Made by a program: the position numbers and the translations under genes. The notes beneath the pieces were generated by a model. The model did not search any database. It had not been told where the DNA came from and saw nothing but the letters and a program-made list of their open reading frames with translations. Shown here one piece after another: positions 1 through 8,783 of a stretch of DNA of 64,000 bases (position 1 is its first letter; the number at the start of each line of letters is the position of its first letter). This DNA is from Clostridia bacterium (lineage in GTDB: Bacteria; Bacillota; Clostridia; Lachnospirales; Lachnospiraceae), in assembly GCA_910576325.1 (NCBI GenBank), contig CAJTIM010000006.1, positions 124,001-188,000 on the forward strand, written 5' to 3'.

Positions 1-917
1 AGCTTCTTTTCTACTTCCTTCAAAGTGGTAAAATAGTTCAGATCCAGCAGATCCGCAATGCCGTCTCCGTTGAGATCGCAGCCCGTATTGTTCGGATCGC
101 TCTCAATCGCATTCAGAATGGCTTCTTCATCCTTTTTGTTCAGCTCACCGTCTTGATTTACATCGCCGTAACGAAGCACGCCCGGATGCTGCTTATCCTG
201 GTCCATCTGGGGTATGCTTCCGGTGTAGACCTGTATCCGGCAGCCCATATTCCCTACCTCGATCTCCTGCGTATAGGGAACATAACCTCTGCCGGTTATA
301 GTTAATGTATATTTGCCGTTCTTCAAATTCGAAAACCGGGCAAAAGCTTCCGGTGCTTCCTCCGCCTGGTTTCCCTCTCCCTTTGAAGCAGGAAGAACCA
401 TGCTCGTGCTATGCTTGTCCGAGCCTGCTAAGGTCAACTCAAAATTCTGTTCCTTCTGAACTTCGATTCCCGCGACAATCTGCACCTCAATGGAACCGGG
501 AACCGATTTCAGCGGTTCTGTCTGATCCGGATCTTGAGTTGTATCGTCCGGATTGCCATTGTCCTCCGGAAGCTTATCTTTGTCCTGATTCTCCTGATCC
601 TGGCCGCTTTCGTCCGGATTCTGTCCTTCATTCTCCCCGGAACCATTCCCCTCCGGCTGTCCCGCCGGCGGCGTGGTATCCCCGGAAGGCTGCTCCGGTG
701 TCGTATCGGGCGTTTGTTCCTTCCCTTCCGTTGTATCCTTTTCAGGGTTCTGCGCATCTCCTTCCGGGGCGCCCGTCTTTCCCGGTTCTTCCGTACCGAT
801 AACCCCTGCTGCCGCATACTTCTGATTCGCTTTGGCAAATACGGTGCCGCTTCCTGAGGAAACCACCAGTATCATTGCCAGTAATCCTGCAAGAACTCTT
901 GAAAATCTGTGTTTCAT
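1..917 (-). CDS. Secreted dockerin-domain protein (3' end outside window)
   Basis: The frame is open from an ATG at 917 to the window edge, so the C-terminus is missing. The start follows GAGGAG-type ribosome binding bases. Residues 1-28 are a signal peptide (basic start, hydrophobic core, then VSSGSG and FAKA). Next is a roughly 100-residue low-complexity linker rich in Pro, Glu, Asp, Gly and Thr, then a beta-rich region with a TLTITGRGYVPYTQEIEVG pattern. At about residues 245-295 come two calcium-binding F-hand repeats, DVNQDGELNKKDEE and DLNGDGIADLLDL, as in type I dockerins. Dockerins bind cohesin modules on the cell surface, so this is inferred to be an exported, possibly surface-assembled protein. 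Any catalytic domain would have to lie outside the window. Confidence 0.8.
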   Translation of the reverse strand, partial: MKHRFSRVLAGLLAMILVVSSGSGTVFAKANQKYAAAGVIGTEEPGKTGAPEGDAQNPEKDTTEGKEQTPDTTPEQPSGDTTPPAGQPEGNGSGENEGQNPDESGQDQENQDKDKLPEDNGNPDDTTQDPDQTEPLKSVPGSIEVQIVAGIEVQKEQNFELTLAGSDKHSTSMVLPASKGEGNQAEEAPEAFARFSNLKNGKYTLTITGRGYVPYTQEIEVGNMGCRIQVYTGSIPQMDQDKQHPGVLRYGDVNQDGELNKKDEEAILNAIESDPNNTGCDLNGDGIADLLDLNYFTTLKEVEKK

Positions 918-1153
918 CTTTTCCTTCTCCTCATATATTCTTAGAGTCCTCTCACCCCCCGATCCTGCACAGGAAGACAGGGGAATGCTGAGAATATTCT
1001 CTTATCAACGGCTAAAGAAAATTAAACCGCCGTTTTTGAGAGTATACAGGATTATTTTATTATGAAATCCGCGGAAATGCAACTATTTTCGACAATTTAT
1101 GTAACCCTTATTTCTTCGGGAAAGCTTTTCCGGGCTCAGGTATCCGGCTGCTT

Positions 1154-1933
1154 CTATATAAGGTAATGCAATACGGTCTCTATGAAAGTATCCTCCCCCA
1201 AATGCCGGAACCCCCAGGTATCTCCCAGTTTCCGGCACATATTCCTGTAATTGCCGTTGGGCGTAAGCTTTGCCTCCGACTCATTGTAGCCGCTGACCTC
1301 CTCATCAATCTCTCCCATCAGCTCCCGGGCCGCCGTGTCGCAGTTGTGGGTATAAAGCTGATAAAGGGGAATCCCTTCTCTCTGTGTGTAAGCCTCGATT
1401 TCCTGCCTGATTTTCTCTGTCTCTTCTCCTGATACCTCGTAGAAAGAGACATATAATTCCTCATATGCCTCTCCTGTTTCCGTATAAACTGCCGCTGCCT
1501 GCACAATCTTATCGTACTGCTCTCTTGAAATCTCCCGCCAGAGTATCCTGTCAAAATTACTGCATTCCTCATATTCTCCGGCCGGAAGATCGCCTGTGCG
1601 AAGCAGTTCTTTAACTCCTTCCCTGTCCAAAAGAAATTCCTTCATTTTTCCAACGCCCCTTTTCCCCAGAAGGCATTGAAGCAGATTATACTGCATGCCG
1701 TTGTAGCTGAATATGCGTCCTTCCCCCTGCTCATCCGTAAGCATCAGAGCCGTATGTCCCAGGCCCTTCATACCGTCTACATTGAGAAGATAATAAATCT
1801 CACAAGGCTCGCCCCCGCTTCGGCACTCCCGGTATGCGGCTCCGCTGCGCGTTATCAGCCTGTACGACAGAAAAATCAGAATTACCGGAAGAATTGCCCG
1901 GAGAATCCGCCCGGCTCTTTTACCCTTATCCAT
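1154..1933 (-). CDS. Membrane-anchored protein with permuted papain-like residues
   Basis: A 259-residue protein not assignable to a named family with certainty. One membrane segment at about residues 10-26 (ILRAILPVILIFLSYRLI) is followed by an extracytoplasmic domain. Two motifs suggest a circularly permuted papain/NlpC-like fold: a His in GLGHTALML near residue 60 and a Cys in YTHNCDTAARELM near residue 197, i.e. His before Cys. The start has a GGGGAG ribosome binding site 5 bases upstream. It overlaps the end of the upstream C39-like gene by 8 bases, so the two are probably translated together and act on the same surface substrate. Enzyme activity is inference. Confidence 0.7.
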   Translation of the reverse strand: MDKGKRAGRILRAILPVILIFLSYRLITRSGAAYRECRSGGEPCEIYYLLNVDGMKGLGHTALMLTDEQGEGRIFSYNGMQYNLLQCLLGKRGVGKMKEFLLDREGVKELLRTGDLPAGEYEECSNFDRILWREISREQYDKIVQAAAVYTETGEAYEELYVSFYEVSGEETEKIRQEIEAYTQREGIPLYQLYTHNCDTAARELMGEIDEEVSGYNESEAKLTPNGNYRNMCRKLGDTWGFRHLGEDTFIETVLHYLI

Positions 1934-3056
1934 TCTGCTCCCCTTCTGTGCCCTGGTAGCTGTAGGCCCACAGATTTTTTATCTGATTCATTAATTGATT
2001 GATGTCCCAGGTTTCCTTGCTCCGAAGCTTGCTGTTGGGATCGTTGAGGATGATGTTTCCCTTCCCGTCCACGCCGGTGAGCACCAGAAAATGTCCGTTG
2101 TCCGTGAAGTCTCCGGGGCCTACCACACAGATAATAGGCGTGCCTGCCTCCAGTGTTGCTTTGATATGCTCCTCATCAAAGATGACTTCCTCATAAGTCA
2201 GTCCAAGCTCGGCCGCTCCCTGCGTCATCAAGTCCCAGGAGGAACCGGAGCCGGATACATAGTAACCGCCGTTCTCTGCCATGCGGGCTGTCTTGTAAGG
2301 ATTCCAGGCACTGTCGCCGCTCAGTCCGCAGCGCACCATAGACAGGCAGGTAGGCCCGCAGCCGGTGAGGGCCAGAAAATCGTCGCCGTAGGTTTCGTAG
2401 CCCCAACGCTCGTCCCATTGGAGGAACAGCGGAATTTTCCCCTGCGTTACTTCCTTTGACACATCGATATCCACATGCTTATCCTTGTTCTTGGGATAAT
2501 TCATTACGAAATCCTTGGTTTCCGGGTTTTTCTCTAAAAGCTTTAATAAACTTTCCGGATATTCTTCTCCCTCGGCAAGTTTTTCAATGTCTATCTCTTT
2601 CTCTTTTTCTTTTCCTTTCGGCTCTGCCGTCCAGTTTTTTACAAGCTTTACTGCCAGGAAGAGAGCGACGCCAAAGAGCGCGGCGGTGAACAGGGCTATA
2701 AACCTGCGGATTTTGGCTCTGCGCTTTTTTTGAAGCTTCAGCCTTCTTCTCCGCTCCTGTTCCCTTCGTTCCTGCGCTCTTTTTTGTTCTACTTCCAGTC
2801 TGTCCGGCCACAAGCCGGCGGCCGGGCGTCTGGAATAGGGCTGTTTTCCCTGTGTCCGGCGCTGCTCCTGCCGTTCTTGTTCCGACTTGCGCTGCGGGCT
2901 TCCGCCTTGCCGCCCTGCCTTGCGTTCCATCCCTGCCGGGCTCTGATATCTCTCTCCATTCCGGCTTTGCTGTATGCTGCGTCTCTGCCCCTCTCCCCGT
3001 GTCCGGCTACTTCCTTCCGTGCGGCTGTTTCTTTGTCTTCTGTCATCCTGTCTCAT
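1926..3056 (-). CDS. Membrane-anchored C39-like cysteine peptidase
   Basis: A 376-residue protein. An in-frame GTG at 3098 exists, but the ATG at 3056 has GGGGGAAGAG at proper spacing and is preferred. Residues 1-118 are a very basic, Arg/Gln/Glu-rich cytoplasmic tail. Residues 119-138 form one membrane helix. The C-terminal third is a Peptidase_C39_2-type domain with the probable nucleophile in LTGCGPTC (about 233), a His in DNGHFLVLTG (about 322) and an Asp in LNDPNS (about 339). C39-like domains cleave peptides or leader sequences outside the membrane. Here the partner is probably the overlapping downstream gene. The long charged tail is unusual and may contact a cytoplasmic partner. Confidence 0.8.
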   Translation of the reverse strand: MRQDDRRQRNSRTEGSSRTRGEGQRRSIQQSRNGERYQSPAGMERKAGRQGGSPQRKSEQERQEQRRTQGKQPYSRRPAAGLWPDRLEVEQKRAQERREQERRRRLKLQKKRRAKIRRFIALFTAALFGVALFLAVKLVKNWTAEPKGKEKEKEIDIEKLAEGEEYPESLLKLLEKNPETKDFVMNYPKNKDKHVDIDVSKEVTQGKIPLFLQWDERWGYETYGDDFLALTGCGPTCLSMVRCGLSGDSAWNPYKTARMAENGGYYVSGSGSSWDLMTQGAAELGLTYEEVIFDEEHIKATLEAGTPIICVVGPGDFTDNGHFLVLTGVDGKGNIILNDPNSKLRSKETWDINQLMNQIKNLWAYSYQGTEGEQNG

Positions 3057-3187
3057 GTTCTCTTCCCCCAATATAGAATCTGTCCTGTTACTGTTCACTC
3101 CGTGACCAGTAACTCTATCTTTATTATTGCAGACAAGGATTCGAAATTTCTTTATTTTTTCTTAGGAAACCTCAAGTATTTTCTTAC

Positions 3188-3215
3188 ATTATACCAAAAA
3201 ATTTTAATAATTCAA
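3188..3215 (-). promoter_or_regulatory. Probable promoter for the C39-like operon
   Basis: Read on the minus strand: TTGAAT at 3215-3210, a 16-base gap, and TATAAT at 3193-3188, about 130 bases upstream of the preferred start codon. Confidence 0.5.
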
Positions 3216-3227
3216 AAAAGAGTACTG

Positions 3228-5294
3228 TTATTTTCGATTCACAATTTTAAAATAAGTTCTGGTTGTAATCAGATAGACAAGCGCATAGGCAACGGCAAAC
3301 AGCAAGAAGCTTACTGCCGCTGTCCGAATAAGCAAAGGCTTGTTGTCCAATATGGAAGCTTTCAGCACCTGGTAAATGCCCGGCAGGGCAAAGGTAAGAT
3401 GGATGCCCGCCATCAAAAGAGGAAGACCGAATACTGTCAGCATCTGAGAATTGATGCTGCGGCGTATCTCTCTTTTTGTCATGCCGATTTTGCGCATAAC
3501 GGAAAACTGCCTCTGATCCTCATAGCCTTCGGAAATCTGCTTATAGTACATAATCAGCGTGGCGACAAAGACAAATACCGTACTGATAACAAGAGCCAGG
3601 AACAGGACTCCTCCGGCAAGACTTTTCATTTTCGCCCATTTTTCCGCCTTTGTATACCAGGTATAGCCCGGCGCATTTTCCTCCTCTGACAATTCCCGTA
3701 TACGCTCCTCGCAGGCATCCCCAATGACAAGCTGCCGCTCCCGTTCCTCCGCAAGCCTTACGCCGTATTCCCAGAAGCACAGGACCTGATTTTTTGTGCT
3801 CCAGGCGGCAGCGTCGAAGGAATCCCAGAACCGGTTCATATCCGGGACTACAAGCACCATGTAATCCATCATCATATCGGAATAGCTGCCATACAGCTCA
3901 AAGGCAGATAACGCCGGCATCTGCTTTACCGTCTTTTTGACAGTGTATTCGCTTCCGTCCCAATTGCGGATGCTTTTGGCTTTTCCGGACCGCTTTCCCC
4001 CTGCAAGGAAAACTTCGTTCTCTCCCAACTCCTCTGAGGTATGACAGAGCTGGTTATAATCCTCCAGAGAGATCACACGCACACATATATAATTTTCCAA
4101 ATATCTGTTCCATTCGGCTGCATTGCCCTCCTCGGGCGCGTTTTTGTAAATGTCAACGCTCAGATCCAGAACGCCGTTCTCAATAGGCGCATCCAATCCA
4201 ACCTCATAAAGCGCTATGGTCTTTGACACTGCGGCATTGGTATCCTTTAGAGCCGCCTCCAGTTCCGTCTTGTATGTTCGGCTTATTTCTTCCTGATCCG
4301 ATATGTCCATCTCTATAACAGCTCCAAAATCGTAAGGATAATGGCGTCCAATAATATCGTCCACACCTGTATAGAAGCCGGCTGTTCCCACCAGGGCTAC
4401 TAAAATTACCGTGGCGAGAATACAGATAGAGGCAAGGCTTGCGCCGTTTCGCTTCATCCGGTAGGACAGAGAGGATACGGTTACAAAATGGGCTGTCTTA
4501 TAATAATAGCGCTTTCTCTTTTTCAGCCATCCGCACAAGAATACGGAGCCGGCAATAAACAGAAGGTAGGTTCCGACTACCACCACGCCTGCAATCACCA
4601 TAAGCCGTACCATCGCATCACGGGGATTTTCCAGGCGCAGCGCCCATGCGTAAGCTCCTAGGATAAGCATCAGGCCGGCCCCGGCCAGTACCCGGCGGCT
4701 TTTGGGCGGGCGCTCCCCTGCCGCTTCGCTGTGAAGAAGCTCTATGGGATTGTTCTGCCGGATCTGCAGGGCAATATTGAGGAAAATAAAAATATAAATT
4801 CCTCCATAGAGCACAAGCGCTGTGAGAACCGCTTTCCACTCAATGTAGATGCGGTAGCCTATCTCCTCTTCCATAATATTCACAAGGCCAAGCTCCCCAA
4901 TCTTTGAGAACAGAATACCGAAGCATATGCCCGTGAACATTACGATTCCGTAGGTAATCAGGGTTTCCCATATAAGGCTTGCCAGGATATTTCCCTTATT
5001 CATACCGAGAATGTTATAAAGTCCAAATTCCTTTTTACGCTTCCTCATAAGTGCCGAACTGGTGTAAAACAAAAAGGGGATGGAAAACACTCCTATGAGG
5101 GCCTCCCCACAGATAAGAAGCGTTGTCATGGCTTCCCCGCCCCGAAGATTGTGAACCATATCGGATGCGGCCAAAAATGCCAGAATATAAAATACCATCA
5201 CCATTACGGTTCCTGACAACAGATACGGAAAATAGAGCTGTCTGTTTTTCCTGATTCCCGTTAAAGCAAGCCTTCTGTAAATTCCCTTTTTCAT
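3228..5294 (-). CDS. Bce-type ABC transporter permease (FtsX family)
   Basis: 688 residues, the usual size for BceB/VraG-like permeases. It has an N-terminal helix, a cluster of membrane helices, a large extracellular domain between the middle and C-terminal helices (about residues 310-560) and a final set of helices with an FtsX pattern. The family moves or frees peptide antibiotics from lipid II-cycle intermediates and signals to a partner kinase. The gene overlaps the ATPase gene by 4 bases (ATGA), and the kinase and regulator lie just upstream in the same direction, so this is a complete detoxification and sensing module. The specific peptide cannot be read from sequence. Confidence 0.9.
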   Translation of the reverse strand: MKKGIYRRLALTGIRKNRQLYFPYLLSGTVMVMVFYILAFLAASDMVHNLRGGEAMTTLLICGEALIGVFSIPFLFYTSSALMRKRKKEFGLYNILGMNKGNILASLIWETLITYGIVMFTGICFGILFSKIGELGLVNIMEEEIGYRIYIEWKAVLTALVLYGGIYIFIFLNIALQIRQNNPIELLHSEAAGERPPKSRRVLAGAGLMLILGAYAWALRLENPRDAMVRLMVIAGVVVVGTYLLFIAGSVFLCGWLKKRKRYYYKTAHFVTVSSLSYRMKRNGASLASICILATVILVALVGTAGFYTGVDDIIGRHYPYDFGAVIEMDISDQEEISRTYKTELEAALKDTNAAVSKTIALYEVGLDAPIENGVLDLSVDIYKNAPEEGNAAEWNRYLENYICVRVISLEDYNQLCHTSEELGENEVFLAGGKRSGKAKSIRNWDGSEYTVKKTVKQMPALSAFELYGSYSDMMMDYMVLVVPDMNRFWDSFDAAAWSTKNQVLCFWEYGVRLAEERERQLVIGDACEERIRELSEEENAPGYTWYTKAEKWAKMKSLAGGVLFLALVISTVFVFVATLIMYYKQISEGYEDQRQFSVMRKIGMTKREIRRSINSQMLTVFGLPLLMAGIHLTFALPGIYQVLKASILDNKPLLIRTAAVSFLLFAVAYALVYLITTRTYFKIVNRK

Positions 5295-6055
5295 CTGCGC
5301 TCACCACCTGTCATCAGAATTGTCAGTGTATCCGTAATCTTTTGATAAAACTGCTCGCCGCTGTCCTCCCCGCGGCAGATTTGATGAAAAACCTCTCCGT
5401 CCTTGATAAACAGAACGCATTTAGCCCGGCTTGCTGCGGCGGCCGAATGGGTAACCATTAAAATTGTCTGACCGCTCTCATTTACGGCTTCGAAAAGACG
5501 CAGAAGCTCGTCGGAGGCCCGGGAATCCAATGCGCCTGTCGGCTCGTCTGCCAAAATTAGCTGGGGCTTTGTAATGAGCGCCCGTGCAACGGCGGCCCGC
5601 TGCTTCTGGCCTCCCGATACCTCATAAGGGTACTTGCTTAAAAGCTCCGAGATGCCAAGCATTTTGGCAATGGGTATAAGTCTTCGGCGCATTTCCTCAT
5701 AGGGGGCGCCTGCCAGAACTAAGGGAAGATAGATATTGTCCTCTAAACTGAAGGTGTCCAAAAGGTTAAATTCCTGGAACACAAAGCCCAGACTGCTTCT
5801 GCGGAACTTTGCAAGCTGCTTTTCCGAGATTTTTGTGATGTCTTTTCCATTCAGGAGGACGGAGCCGGCGGTGGGCTTATCGAGAGCTGCCAGAATGTTC
5901 AGCAGTGTGGTTTTCCCGGAGCCGGATTCTCCCATAATGGCTACGTATTCCCCCTGTTCTACGGAGAAAGTTACGTTTCGAAGGGCTGTTACCTGGTTGG
6001 AACCGAAGCGTGTGGTATATATCTTTTTCAGTCCCTTTACCTCTAAAATACTCAT
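5291..6055 (-). CDS. Bce-type ABC transporter ATPase
   Basis: 254 residues. Walker A GESGSGKTT near residue 40, Q-loop FVFQEFNLLD, signature VSGGQKQRAAVARAL, Walker B LILADEPTGALD and the switch His in MVTHS are all present. The protein belongs to the MacB/BceA group that energises FtsX-type permeases. It is translationally coupled to the permease by an ATGA overlap. The start at 6055 follows AAAGGAGG. Between it and the kinase gene there is a gap of about 140 bases, a likely place for a regulator-controlled promoter. Confidence 0.93.
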   Translation of the reverse strand: MSILEVKGLKKIYTTRFGSNQVTALRNVTFSVEQGEYVAIMGESGSGKTTLLNILAALDKPTAGSVLLNGKDITKISEKQLAKFRRSSLGFVFQEFNLLDTFSLEDNIYLPLVLAGAPYEEMRRRLIPIAKMLGISELLSKYPYEVSGGQKQRAAVARALITKPQLILADEPTGALDSRASDELLRLFEAVNESGQTILMVTHSAAAASRAKCVLFIKDGEVFHQICRGEDSGEQFYQKITDTLTILMTGGERR

Positions 6056-6198
6056 GTTAAGATGCCTCCTTTTGATATTTATTCCTGTTGAGCATCTTTA
6101 TCCTAACAAATGAAGGGAAGTGTATTCCATTCATTCGGCTTACATTTCCCTGTGATTTCTAACATTTTTGTAAGAAGTTCGTCCGGATAGACATAAGA

Positions 6199-7194
6199 TT
6201 ATTCATTCATAGGATTCTTTAGGAAGCTTAGATCTATTTTTACGGTAGTGCCTGCCTCAATCCGGGAGGTTATGAAGATTTCGGCTCCCAGGCGTTTGCA
6301 TATCTCTTTGCACAGAAAGAGGCCCAGTCCGCTTGCGCGCTTATCCCGGCGGCCGTTGCTTCCTGTATACCCTCTCTCAAAAATCCGCGGAAGTTCCCCG
6401 GTCGCTATGCCAAGCCCCGTATCGCGGATGCTGAGCGTCTTAGGTTCTTCGGAAAATATGGTAACGGAGCCTTCGGATGTGTATTTTACTGCGTTGGAAA
6501 GAAGCTGTTCTATTACGAAGGAGAGCCATTTTTCATCGGATACAACCGTTTCTCTGACAGGCTCATAGATAAGCTTCAGTTTTTTCATAATAAAATCGCC
6601 CCGCAGCTTGCGGATGTTCTCCCGGATTATTTTGTCCAGGCTCACATCGGCAAATACATAATCCGTAGATTCGGCGCCCATTTTTAAATAGGTGAGCACC
6701 ATTTCCACATAATGCTCTATGTGCAGGAGGTCCGATTTTAATCTCTGGGAAAGTCTGGTGTCCTCGGCTTCCAGGTTGAGGCGCATAGAGGCAATGGGGG
6801 TTTTGATTTGATGTACCCATATGGTGAAATAGTCGATCATTTCCTGATTGGATTGTGTGTACTGCTCCTCGATGGTTTCCATTTCCATGCACAGTTTTTG
6901 GATGATCGCCTGGCAGTCCCTCTCTGCTGCGGTTGTTGGTGTCGGCAGTTCATGTTTCAGTACATTGCTTTGCAGAGTTGTCAGTTTTGTCAGTAATATG
7001 TGCTTTTTGTAAGCCCGGTACATGGAATTGCCCAGAAAAATGCTGCCGATCAGGGCACAGATTGCTGCCGAATACAGAATTGCGGACAGCGGCAGATGAT
7101 ACAGATAGAATACGATTGCAAAAATTGCCGTAAATAGCAGGTCTGACAAAAGAAGGCGCATATGCTCCCGTAAATATTGAAGTACAAAGGTCAT
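6199..7194 (-). CDS. BceS-like intramembrane-sensing histidine kinase
   Basis: 331 residues. Two closely spaced helices within residues 12-60 leave almost no extracellular loop, typical of BceS kinases that sense through the ABC permease. The phosphorylated His lies in WVHQIKTPIASMRL (about 130), the N box in QLLSNAVKYT, and the G boxes in DTGLGI and GLGLFL. The gene starts inside the stop of the response regulator gene (ATGA), so they form one unit. Expected role: perceive the drug-loaded transporter and phosphorylate the neighbouring regulator. Confidence 0.93.
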   Translation of the reverse strand: MTFVLQYLREHMRLLLSDLLFTAIFAIVFYLYHLPLSAILYSAAICALIGSIFLGNSMYRAYKKHILLTKLTTLQSNVLKHELPTPTTAAERDCQAIIQKLCMEMETIEEQYTQSNQEMIDYFTIWVHQIKTPIASMRLNLEAEDTRLSQRLKSDLLHIEHYVEMVLTYLKMGAESTDYVFADVSLDKIIRENIRKLRGDFIMKKLKLIYEPVRETVVSDEKWLSFVIEQLLSNAVKYTSEGSVTIFSEEPKTLSIRDTGLGIATGELPRIFERGYTGSNGRRDKRASGLGLFLCKEICKRLGAEIFITSRIEAGTTVKIDLSFLKNPMNE

Positions 7195-7874
7195 GCCTGT
7201 TCCTCCCCTATATAATAGCCTGCACCGAATTTCGTATGGATGAAATCGGAGAGGCCGTTGGCTTCAAGCTTTTTCCGCAGGCGGCCTACGTTGACGGTCA
7301 GTGTGTTGTCATCAATGTAGCAGTCGGATTCCCAGAGCAGATCCATTAGGCGTTCCCGGCTGACAATCCGGCCCTTGTTTTCCATCAGCAGGCAGAGAAT
7401 CCGGTGTTCGTTTTTTGTCAGATCAATTGTGATGTCCTGATAGGTGAGGGTTCCGTTTTCCATGTTGAGGAAGGCTCCCCGGTGCTCTGCAATGGGCATG
7501 ACTGCCGCAAAATCATAGGCGCGGCGCAGAAGGGCCTGTATCTTGGCAATGAGCACATCCATATCAAAGGGCTTTGCCACAAAGTCGTCGCCGCCCATGC
7601 TCATTGCCATAACCATATTCATGTTGTCGGAGGCGGAGGACAGGAAAAGAATGGGGACTTTGGACAGCCTGCGAAGCTCGGTGCACCAGTAATATCCGTC
7701 GAAGGCAGGGAGACCGATGTCCATAATGACCAGGTGGGGCTGTATTTCCGAAAATTCCGTGAGGATTTTGCGGAAGTTTTTTACACCGTGGATTTGAAGT
7801 TCCCATTTTTCGCCTTTTGCTTTTACTGCTTCCAGGATTCCCTGGTCGTCCTCTATCATATAGATGCGGTACAT
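7191..7874 (-). CDS. BceR-like OmpR-family response regulator
   Basis: 227 residues: a receiver domain with the acidic pair EDD near residue 8, the phosphorylation Asp in LVIMDIGLPAFDG, Thr/Ser and Lys positions (FLSSAS, VAKPFD), then a winged-helix DNA-binding domain ending in GAGYYIGEE. It is upstream of and overlaps the kinase gene. It probably activates the ATPase/permease pair after the gap at 6056-6198. Confidence 0.93.
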   Translation of the reverse strand: MYRIYMIEDDQGILEAVKAKGEKWELQIHGVKNFRKILTEFSEIQPHLVIMDIGLPAFDGYYWCTELRRLSKVPILFLSSASDNMNMVMAMSMGGDDFVAKPFDMDVLIAKIQALLRRAYDFAAVMPIAEHRGAFLNMENGTLTYQDITIDLTKNEHRILCLLMENKGRIVSRERLMDLLWESDCYIDDNTLTVNVGRLRKKLEANGLSDFIHTKFGAGYYIGEEQA

Positions 7875-8270
7875 GTCGGCCTGTGTGTTCCTTTCTGTTT
7901 TCTGTTCTGTGTTTTGTTCTGTTTAATGTCGGCAGTGAGTTGAAGGTTTGGTTATTTTCTTCAAAATTTCTTCAAATGCGCCGGACCGTTTTTATCATCA
8001 TACTATAAAGATTGGGAAAAGTCATTTAAATTTTCCTGGCCCTGCAAGACGTGAGGGATGTTCCTGGTGGGGTCTTTTAGCGGCTTGGGTTGGAAGGTTT
8101 CCTGGGCAAGAAGCCCTGGCAGTTGATTTTTTATCAGCTGCCGAGGGCGTTTATTCTTTACCTTTTTAAGTCTGCTGCCTTAATTGAATGCTTCTCTTAC
8201 TTTTTTTCGAAGTACTTCTGACGTGTATCGGGCGGATAGGGAGTAAGGCAGCCTATTATTTTATTTTTTA
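7875..8270. other. Intergenic stretch with one hairpin
   Basis: No gene seen. A hairpin at 8113-8148 (GCCC, GGCAG and TGAT arms around a T-rich loop) sits between the sigma operon and the Bce regulators, both on the minus strand. It may end the sigma operon, though the T-run on the minus strand is weak. The rest is AT-rich upstream sequence of the response regulator. Confidence 0.4.
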
Positions 8271-8783
8271 TTATTCTATTATCCTGTTATCTGATTCTTC
8301 TGTTTGGGGTTCTCCCGGCAGAACAATAGAATTTAGGGAGGATGCTTCTGTGTCAACGTTTTCCGTTTCCGTATTATCTGTTTCTGCTTTCTCTGTTTCC
8401 GCTTTCTCTGTCTTCCCTTTCTCTGTTTCTGCTTTCTCTGCGGGGATGGTCTTTGTTTCCTCCTCTACTGCATTTTTAACTGTGTATATGGTTCCGTCCT
8501 CCAGCTCATAGGTTCCCGGCTCTGTTGGCAGCTCCCTTCCATCCGATGTGGTTATTGTGATAATCCAGGGGGTTCCCGTAGCTGCATAAGAAATAATATT
8601 ACTGGAGAGCAACGCTACTGCTAATACTGCTGCGGCTATGCAGCCTTTGTGTAATATTTTTCTGCCTTTTTTCTCGTTATATTCCTTTCCCATAGCTTCC
8701 ACCTTTCTCAACAGATGCTTGGAAGCATGTACTTCATGGAAGGTGTTTTGGTAATATTTCCTGTTCTCTTTTTCGCCTGTCAT
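8271..8783 (-). CDS. Probable membrane anti-sigma partner of the ECF factor
   Basis: 170 residues. An upstream in-frame GTG lies only one base from the Shine-Dalgarno, so the ATG at 8783 (AAAGGAGG, 7 bases) is chosen. It overlaps the sigma stop as ATGA. Residues 1-42 are a charged cytoplasmic part, about 45-65 a membrane helix, then an extracellular beta-like stretch (WIITITTSDGRELPTEPGTYELEDG) and a repetitive Lys/Glu/Thr/Ala tail (AETEKGKTEKAETEKAET). Position, coupling and topology point to a single-pass anti-sigma or sensor, but no ZAS zinc motif is visible, so the role is inferred. Confidence 0.7.
   Translation of the reverse strand: MTGEKENRKYYQNTFHEVHASKHLLRKVEAMGKEYNEKKGRKILHKGCIAAAVLAVALLSSNIISYAATGTPWIITITTSDGRELPTEPGTYELEDGTIYTVKNAVEEETKTIPAEKAETEKGKTEKAETEKAETDNTETENVDTEASSLNSIVLPGEPQTEESDNRIIE

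Noticed and set aside
2730-3689. 319-codon plus-strand frame opposite the C39-like and permease genes
   Set aside because: Crosses two well-supported minus-strand genes and their promoter, low-complexity sequence, no start site.
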